This document shows, in pieces, positions 58,111 through 64,000 of a stretch of DNA of 64,000 bases. Numbering within the stretch: position 1 is the first letter of the stretch; each line of letters begins with the position of its first letter. A model generated the notes under the pieces. It made no database searches. It was not told the DNA's origin and worked only from the letters and a program-made list of their open reading frames with translations. Made by a program: the position numbers and the translations under genes. Source of the DNA: Acanthosepion esculentum (lineage: Eukaryota > Mollusca > Cephalopoda > Sepiida > Sepiidae); the NCBI GenBank assembly GCA_964036315.1, contig OZ038510.1:84864616-84928615 (forward strand), written 5' to 3'.

Positions 58111-58157
58111 AGCGTGCATACACAGGTAAGCATTAGCGTGCATACACAGGTAAGCCA
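58111..58157. repeat. 23-bp direct duplication
   Basis: AGCGTGCATACACAGGTAAG occurs at 58111 and 58134, back to back with a 3-bp link, next to a short (TA)n run. Confidence 0.85.
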
Positions 58158-58297
58158 GTAAATATTTACCAAATTTGCTGTAAGGTGTAAACATAACAGT
58201 GTGCAATGCGGTTAGACAGAGATGACAAATATAATTCCATGCTTTAGCGATCATCAGACAAGTTCCACGTGCCATACCTCTGTATATATTGTGTATA

Positions 58298-58330
58298 TAT
58301 AATACAACGTTTCTAATAGATATTTTTCTA

Positions 58331-58402
<72 letters not shown>

Positions 58403-58495
58403 AAAACAGACTACTTTAAGGTTCCATATAATAAATTATTTCAACACAGCCCTTTTAAAGTACCGCGGATCATCAGATTTTACTTACAAAGGTCC
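58298..58495. repeat. Half of palindrome III with its flank
   Basis: ATAATACAACGTTTCTAATA, a (TA)n tract (58332-58396) and the left arm TAAGGTTCCATATAATAAAT ... CGCGGATCATCAGATTTTAC match 56255-56426. The copy stops within AAAGGTCCT, at the dyad centre of palindrome III, and is fused there to a SINE body. Confidence 0.8.
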
Positions 58496-58650
58496 TAGCC
58501 CAAGTATACGAAATAAAGGGTTCGGTTCGAAATTCTAATCGCCTGAAAGAGGGCGGAGCGTACAACAGCCGAAACGTTGTGAATATGGCAATTAAGATGA
58601 GGATATCAGCCCAAATAATGTAAATAATGCAAGTAATCATAATACCATAC
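58496..58650 (+). mobile_element. SINE body, 5'-truncated
   Basis: GAAATAAAGGGTTCGGTTCG, GCCTGAAAGAGGGCGGAGCG, TACAACAGCCGAAACGTTGT and TAAGATGAGGATATCAGCCC, ending AATAATGTAAATAATGCAAG. It matches the 3' body of the SINEs at 11705 and 53520 but lacks the tRNA-like head. Confidence 0.75.

Positions 58651-58653
<3 letters not shown>

Positions 58654-58711
<58 letters not shown>
58654..58711. repeat. (TA)n microsatellite
   Basis: About 29 TA dinucleotides; 58712-58874 is AT-rich without a feature. Confidence 0.95.
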
Positions 58712-58713
<2 letters not shown>

Positions 58714-58876
58714 TATCTTGTAATAGTAAATAATTATAATATTTAGTAATAGCAAATAAGTATAATATTATGCTCTATTGTTTTGTATCGAGCACTGTTT
58801 TTTTTTTAAATGAAAATAATTACTAAGAACACCAGATTGTAAATCTTACTGTTCTTACTTATTATTTTAATATATA

Positions 58877-59753
58877 CGAGAGTCATTCAAAAAATAAGGT
58901 GAATTTTTCGGTATAAGGACTTCTAATACAGATAGAAGCTTACTGTTTTTTTTATTTTTTTCAATGTAGTCTCCCAGCACTGTCACACACTTTTCCCATC
59001 TGTGCACAAGCTTCCGTATTCCCTCAGCGTAAAAATCTTTGGACTGATGTCTCAGCCAGTCGCTCACAACACTTTTGACTTCATCGTCACTTTTAAACTT
59101 CGTGCCTCTCGTGAACGCTTTCAAGGGACCAAACAGGTGAAAGTCTGAAGGGGCAAGGTCTGGTCTGTAAAGGGGATGAGGGAGCCGTTCCCAGCCCAGC
59201 TCTTTGATGGTCTGCACCGTTTGGGCTGTTGTGTGAGGCCTTGCGTTGTCATGGTGCAAGATGACTCCTTCTGACTGATGACCCCTGCGTTTGTCCCAAC
59301 AGATAAGCTCAAAGTCCTTGCAATGTCATCCACAGTCACCCTTCTGTCAGACTGAATGAGGTCATTGACTGATTCGATCACCTCAGGAGACCTCACTTCT
59401 GTAGGCCTCCCAGGCCTGTCTTCATCATCAAGACTGCTCCGTCCTTCTTTAAACAATTTAGCCCACTTGTAGACATTTTTTGGCTGAAACATGTGGCACC
59501 ATACACAGTTGACATTCTCCTATGAATTTCAACTGGTTTGCACCCTTCAGCAACCAAAAACTTGATAACTGACCGCTGTTCAATCCTGGAGCATGCTTCT
59601 TGGTCGCCAAAACTCTCAAAGTTTTTTTTAATCTGCAAAAGATCCATGTGAAAAAGAAATAAAACAAAAAACAAAAATTAAAAAGAGTAAGCTTCTATCT
59701 GTATTAGAAGTCCTTATACCGAAAAATTCACCTTATTTATTGAATGACCCTAG
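58877..59753 (-). mobile_element. Mariner transposon, 877 bp, with long terminal inverted repeats
   Basis: Left end CGAGAGTCATTCAAAAAATA and right end (complement) CTAGGGTCATTCAATAAATA. The inverted repeats continue AAGGTGAATTTTTCGGTATA through TCTAATACAGATAGAAGCTT, about 68 bp with few mismatches. A TA duplication flanks it (58875-58876, 59754-59755). Intact mariners are about 1.3 kb, so roughly 0.4 kb is missing from the middle. Ends and target duplication are well kept, so it could have been moved by a transposase supplied elsewhere. Confidence 0.9.
58880..59648 (-). pseudogene. Mariner transposase with internal deletion
   Basis: It starts 'MDLLQIKKNFESFGDQEACS' and 'RIEQRSVIKFLVAEGCKPVE' (helix-turn-helix part), with a frameshift near 59490 to 'NVYKWAKLFKEGRSSLDDED' and 'RPGRPTEV'. 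It continues to 'VDDIARTLSLSVGT', where the sequence jumps to 'HHDNARPHTTAQTVQTIKEL' (second Asp) and 'YRPDLAPSDFHLFGPLKAFT' (third Asp, mariner-type D34D). It ends '...CVTVLGDYIEKN'. About 130-150 residues between them are gone, including the TGDE block with the first catalytic Asp. The enzyme cannot cut DNA. Confidence 0.9.
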
Positions 59754-59755
59754 TA

Positions 59756-60125
59756 TATATGTAATTTTAGCGCCTTCATTCAACAGCCGACAAGAAAACC
59801 GTAGCTCGGAGTTGAAATATAATATATAGATATATGAAATATAAATTTTTTAAAAATAAGAAGCCATCACTTTGCCAACAAACACTGTTTGAATTTCTGC
59901 TGGAGTGGAAGTTACTAAGTTACTGGAGTTACTAAACTGCTGTTGAAACTCACAGTGTCAGCCTGAAATCGAGTCCGAAGTGTCTTGGATATGCCAACTC
60001 TTTTCAGCTTCTGCTCTGGTGTTTGGTGTCCATCTTGCAGACTACTTGCTCAACCTTAACTCATAAATATTTCGTTGTTTGATTTTACCGGTGTGTTATT
60101 TTTTGAGGATAATGTTAGCTGTTTT
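59756..60125. other. Stretch without a recognised feature
   Basis: AT-rich at first, mixed after 59860. No gene or repeat recognised. Confidence 0.4.
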
Positions 60126-60277
<152 letters not shown>

Positions 60278-60284
60278 ATTACAC

Positions 60285-60845
60285 AATATCGAAAATTACC
60301 TTAGATGGTGAGGGGGCAGTTAGATCTATTTCAACTGACGAAAACTACGTCAGTCTTATTCCACACCGGTGTATAGACTGAGTTCGTATCGATCGGAATT
60401 AGAAATTTAACTTTGAGAGCCGTCGAAAAATTGATACAGAATTTATCCATTTCGACATTTCATTCAAACAAAAAGGCCGAGTCGGTGGTTAGGGGAGGGG
60501 AGAAAGTATTATCATTAAAGGGAAGAGGTTTTATAGAATTAAACCAGATATCAACACCTTATGACATTAATTTGGGATTATATGAAGAATGAGATATTTA
60601 TTTGAAACTGAAAGCGGACCGAAAAGGGAGTTTTATATAAAAAAAATGATTTATATATATAACGTTAGTTTCCTACTTAAAAATACTCTTCCAAAGATAA
60701 ATTATATTTAAAGATTAGATATATTTCAAAGATTAAAAATAAGACATATTTAGATCATCTCTTTTAAATTTACGTAAGAATATATTTTTAAATGTTTTGT
60801 ATTAAAGAATAAAAATATATTTAAAATTAAAAATACAAGATTAAA
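60285..60845 (+). repeat. Repeat block A, + copy
   Basis: GGCAGTTAGATCTATTTCAA, CTGACGAAAACTACGTCAG, CCGGTGTATAGACTGAGTTC, GGTTTTATAGAATTAAACC and TTCCTACTTAAAAATACTCT match, in the same order, the complement of 63095-63760. The homologous minus copy is open for 63 codons ('GFIKLNPDINVMTLNSGYKK'), while this one is broken by stops and indels. The block may once have been coding. I do not recognise the protein. Confidence 0.7.
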
Positions 60846-60849
60846 TAAC

Positions 60850-60850
<1 letters not shown>

Positions 60851-60910
<60 letters not shown>

Positions 60911-60965
60911 TGTAATATATATATATATATATATGTAAATACATATATATATATATACATATATG

Positions 60966-61000
<35 letters not shown>

Positions 61001-61001
61001 A

Positions 61002-61078
<77 letters not shown>
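60851..61078. repeat. (TA)n with repeated inset
   Basis: TA runs with TACATATATGTAA insets at about 60903 and 60957 and ATGTAAATACAT at 60933 and 60996, so a unit of about 54-63 bp was duplicated. Confidence 0.9.
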
Positions 61079-61081
<3 letters not shown>

Positions 61082-61084
61082 GAT

Positions 61085-61226
61085 ACACAATATGGAAGTG
61101 ATTTTGCATTAATTATTGGCTGTGTTATAATAAATACATTGAGCTCTTTTTGTGGATTAGATTTAATATTTGATATTACTAGGATCCACTTGGATTATAT
61201 ACCAACGGATTTATTACCTTTACTAT
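61085..61226 (+). repeat. Repeat block B, first copy
   Basis: TGGCTGTGTTATAATAAATA, TTGGATTATATACCAACGGA and TTTATTACCTTTACTATAT recur at 63770-63885 in the same orientation and again run into a (TA)n tract. Confidence 0.75.
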
Positions 61227-61230
61227 ATAT

Positions 61231-61296
<66 letters not shown>
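61227..61296. repeat. (TA)n microsatellite
   Basis: About 35 TA dinucleotides; 61297-61490 shows no feature. Confidence 0.95.
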
Positions 61297-61298
<2 letters not shown>

Positions 61299-61488
61299 AA
61301 ACATTTGAACAAATAAAAAAAGGAACACACAACCTCAATCATGTACACAAACATAACCTCTCATGTATACACACATATATGTGTTTGGAAAATGTTTAAA
61401 ATTTTGTATTATTTTAGGTGAATATATCGGACATAGGAATCAACACAACATCGTGACCGTCAGTTTCGCTCTTCAAGCTACATTCTGA

Positions 61489-61490
<2 letters not shown>

Positions 61491-61525
<35 letters not shown>

Positions 61526-61710
61526 TGTACACTGAGTTCAGGACTGAATGGCGATTGTCTTTTTCATACTTGAACGAAGACTTCAGGCGATAAAGAAGAT
61601 TGTATTCAATCATGAAGCAGACAATCACCATTCGGTATTGAACCCAATGTCCGCTTTTATATTTGCATACGCTCTATTCTTGATAGTGAGCGTCTCTACC
61701 AATGTAATAT
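61491..61710. repeat. Foldback (palindrome) of the palindrome II family
   Basis: After a (TA)n tract (61491-61521), the left arm ACTGAATGGCGATTGTCTTT pairs with GCAGACAATCACCATTCGGT, and the outer parts (AAAAGTGTACACTGAGTTCA) pair with TTGAACCCAATGTCCGCTTT, with about 35 unpaired bases between. Arms and right flank (TTTATATTTGCATACGCTCT, then GATAGTGAGCG) align with palindrome II at 13384-13550. This copy is more diverged. Confidence 0.7.
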
Positions 61711-61716
61711 ACCACT

Positions 61717-61746
61717 CACGCACACACACACACACACAAACACGTG

Positions 61747-61823
<77 letters not shown>
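61717..61823. repeat. Compound (CA)n-(TA)n microsatellite
   Basis: CA runs at 61717-61769 followed by TA runs to 61823. 61824-62040 contains GATACAGGTTCAAGGCCCAG (61960-61979), a weak B-box-like block, and nothing else. Confidence 0.9.
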
Positions 61824-61826
<3 letters not shown>

Positions 61827-62043
61827 TAGGTAACTATCCTCGTGTCGAAAAACCTTCGAATTCTTGATTTAACAATAGCCAAATCAATCTCGAAGAGAAA
61901 AAAAGGTTTTAAAAAAGAAAGAGCCAGGAACATGAAAGTCTATCGAAAATAATCGCACAGATACAGGTTCAAGGCCCAGAGAAAAAAAAACGATACGAGT
62001 AAACAACTAACTAAAGAGCTCGATACAAACGTAGAGCAGACCT

Positions 62044-62110
62044 AGTCAAACCTAAGGTAGGTTTGTCTGGCTCATTAGGTTTGACTATATATATATATAT
62101 ATATATATAT
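62044..62110. repeat. Short inverted repeat beside a (TA)n tract
   Basis: AGTCAAACCTAA (62044-62055) and TTAGGTTTGACT (62074-62085) are perfect complements, 12 bp, with an 18-base loop. The TA tract follows directly. Confidence 0.85.
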
Positions 62111-62930
62111 GGTCCAACATAAATATCTTTAATAAAAATAAACAAATGTATGAAAATGCTCTTCATATAAGTGGTTTTAAAAATACATTATCTTATCTAA
62201 CCCCCATAAATAACACTGAAATACCTAAAGTAAAATGTAGGTACAGAAATAGAAAAAAAAAATATATGGTTCAGCCCCCCCACCCCCGCTTCTGCAAACT
62301 GCCAAATATTAATATCGGACAGTATTTTCTAAAGTTTATAAATAAATATCTTCACAAAAACAATCTTCTATGTAAGATCTTCAATAGGAAAACGATTAAA
62401 ATTAGCTATTCATGCACCAATAACATGTAGAAAATTATCAACTCTCATAATAACTACATTTTTAGTAAGTCCTATGGGATAAACAACGAACCTGGCATTG
62501 AACGCGCCTATAATTGTAGAGATAAATAAAGTTGTCCAGTTGAGGGTAAATGCAGATCTACTAGATTTTATATGTCAAGCAACCATTTCCCCCAAAGAAA
62601 ACATGTTAAATTATAATGTTTACATTGAAATTTCCGCGGGGGAATGGAAACCGATTTTATAAGTATAGGTACGCTTTTAGTAATCCTAAATTAAAACACC
62701 AGACATCACTTTTAAAAATATTTTGGGAATTGAAGGAGAAAGGTCCTGAACCCACAGAGAGACTGGAAAATTATAGGTTTCGCTCATACTCCTAATAGTC
62801 TTAGAGATAGCTGTAACTTGTGTTTAGAAGAAAAAACTAGAATAAAAAAATAATCAAAGCAAACTATTAAATCAAAGGAATGAATTAGTATTAAAATGTC
62901 GACATAAAAACAAATTTAAACTTCTATAAT
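62111..62930 (+). pseudogene. Penelope-like retroelement, linker and GIY-YIG domain, third lineage
   Basis: Open for 94 codons from 62146 ('YENALHISGFKNTLSYLTPI', 'LPNINIGQYFLKFINKYLHK', 'KIFNRKTIKISYSCTNNM'), then broken: 'PGIERAYNCRDK', 'CPVEGKCRSTRFY' (Cys cluster), 'ENMLNYNVYIEISAGEWK' (YIE in place of YIG), 'RDSCNLCLEEKTRI' and 'LLNQRNELVLKCRHKNKFKL'. This is the stretch between polymerase and nuclease plus the nuclease of a Penelope-like element with the Cys-rich linker. It has at least five stops or frameshifts and no polymerase palm. It is distinct in sequence from the relics at 11255 and 57495. Confidence 0.75.
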
Positions 62931-63094
62931 ATAGATTTTACTTTATTGCTGTATAGTTCTATAACTCTTCAAATGTCGAATCTATATCTATTTCTAATTT
63001 CTATATTTCCATTTTTCACCACATTAATTATATCTTATATCGTATAATTCTATGAACTCTATTTCCTTTTAGCTCTAACAGCTCTTTATCTATA
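62931..63094. other. AT-rich spacer
   Basis: Likely 3' untranslated sequence of the Penelope-like relic; no feature seen. Confidence 0.4.
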
Positions 63095-63381
63095 TATATA
63101 TATATTTTTAAGGGTTATTTAGGGATTTTTTTATGGTTTGGTTTTTCTTAATATAACTTGATTTGACTTATCTTTAAAGTTAAAAAAGGTATAATTTATT
63201 TATCTTAATATATTTTTATTTTTATATATGTTTTCATTCCTTAATATATATTTTTAAAATAAATTCTTACTTTTTAAAATATATTCTTACTTAATTTTAT
63301 CATAAAATATCTAAATTGACATATTTTTTAATCTTTTAAATATATTTTATCTTTGGAAGAGTATTTTTAAGTAGGAACCTA

Positions 63382-63425
<44 letters not shown>

Positions 63426-63745
63426 AACTCCCTTTTCGTCTCTCTTCTTAGTTTCAAATTAACACATCATTCTTCTTATAACCCGAATTTAATGTCATAA
63501 CGTTAATATCTGGGTTTAATTTTATAAAACCTCTTTCCTTTAAAGCTAATACCTTCCACCCTCCCCTGACCACTGGCTCGTGTCTTTCGTTTGACTGAAA
63601 CATTAAAATGGTTAATTTCTGTATCAATTTGTCGAATACTGTCATAGATAAATTTCTAATTCCGACACGAACTGTCTATACACCGGGGTTGAATAAAACT
63701 GATGTAGTTTTCGTCGGTTGAAATGGATCTCTCCCCTCCCATATG
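63095..63745 (-). repeat. Repeat block A, minus copy
   Basis: It is the complement of 60285-60845, split by a (TA)n run at 63388-63420. It holds a 63-codon minus-strand opening at 63454-63645 ('VFDKLIQKLTILMFQSNERH', 'GFIKLNPDINVMTLNSGYKK') whose reading is partly recoverable in the + copy. The family is unknown to me. Confidence 0.7.
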
Positions 63746-63878
63746 AGGTAATCTTGGATTTTGTTTGGTAATATTGGCTCTGTTATAATAATTATATTGA
63801 GGTCTTTTTTTGGATCAGATTTAATATTTTATATTACAAGGATCTTCTTTGATTATATACCAACGGATTTATTACCTG

Positions 63879-63881
<3 letters not shown>
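63746..63881 (+). repeat. Repeat block B, second copy
   Basis: TTGGCTCTGTTATAATAATT, TTGATTATATACCAACGGAT and TTATTACCTGTATTATATA match block B at 61085-61226. Here it directly adjoins block A in inverted orientation. Confidence 0.75.

Positions 63882-63958
<77 letters not shown>
63882..63958. repeat. Compound (TA)n-(TG)n microsatellite
   Basis: A TA run of about 32 bp followed by about 22 TG dinucleotides. The window ends 42 bp later without a further feature. Confidence 0.95.
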
Positions 63959-63960
<2 letters not shown>

Positions 63961-64000
63961 TTATTAAACAAATCTTCCAAAAATAAAATATACATTCCTG

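Overview
This is a gene-poor, repeat-dominated stretch of an animal nuclear genome. I recognise no host protein-coding gene. The mix of RTE-type, CR1/Jockey-like and restriction-endonuclease-type (RLE) LINE remnants, Penelope-like GIY-YIG remnants, tRNA-derived SINEs, mariner/Tc1 relics and very abundant (TA)n, (GATA)n and (TTC)n repeats fits a lophotrochozoan. A cephalopod mollusc such as an octopus is my best guess; this rests on repeat character, not on a diagnostic gene.

Layout. 0-8 kb: a 97-bp tandem repeat, (TA)n tracts, an internally deleted mariner/IS630-like element (1.8-2.37 kb), and fragments of RTE-type and CR1/Jockey-like LINEs. 8.3-9.5 kb: a tandem array of a 138-bp tRNA-like monomer. 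10.1-13.1 kb: two copies of a tRNA-derived SINE, a 30-bp minisatellite, a Penelope-like GIY-YIG relic, three more tRNA-like monomers and a second copy of the deleted mariner-like element. 13.1-14 kb: two long perfect or near-perfect palindromes between (TA)n tracts. 14.3-23.7 kb: a pyrimidine tract on the + strand, made of (TTTC)n with a 134-bp higher-order unit, about 200 copies of a (CTT)n-CATTATTCCTTTTAG minisatellite, and long (TTC)n runs.

24.65-41.87 kb: a 17-kb satellite with a 169-bp monomer (about 100 copies) arranged in higher-order repeats of 13 to 17 monomers. It is flanked on both sides, in opposite orientation, by pieces of one RLE-type LINE family. 42.15-48.8 kb: the right-hand LINE, whose 3' part is multiplied in tandem about seven times; the last copy is split by a Tc1-like transposon. 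49.1-49.7 kb: (GATA)n.

50.66-53.52 kb: an RTE-type reverse transcriptase split by a 2.3-kb insertion that carries a 1.9-kb minisatellite of 18-bp units. The insertion is bounded by a 5-bp direct repeat, and dropping it restores the reading frame. A SINE follows on the opposite strand, then a tandem array of LINE 3' tails (54.2-55.1 kb). 55.8-64 kb: (TA)n tracts with embedded palindromes, two more Penelope-like relics (one followed by a decayed hammerhead-ribozyme-like core), a nearly complete but deleted mariner with long terminal inverted repeats (58.88-59.75 kb), and a repeat present twice in opposite orientation (60.3 and 63.1 kb).

Nothing here forms a working pathway. All recognisable coding sequence is decayed transposon, so the interest lies in how tandem repeats, palindromes and retroelements have built on one another.
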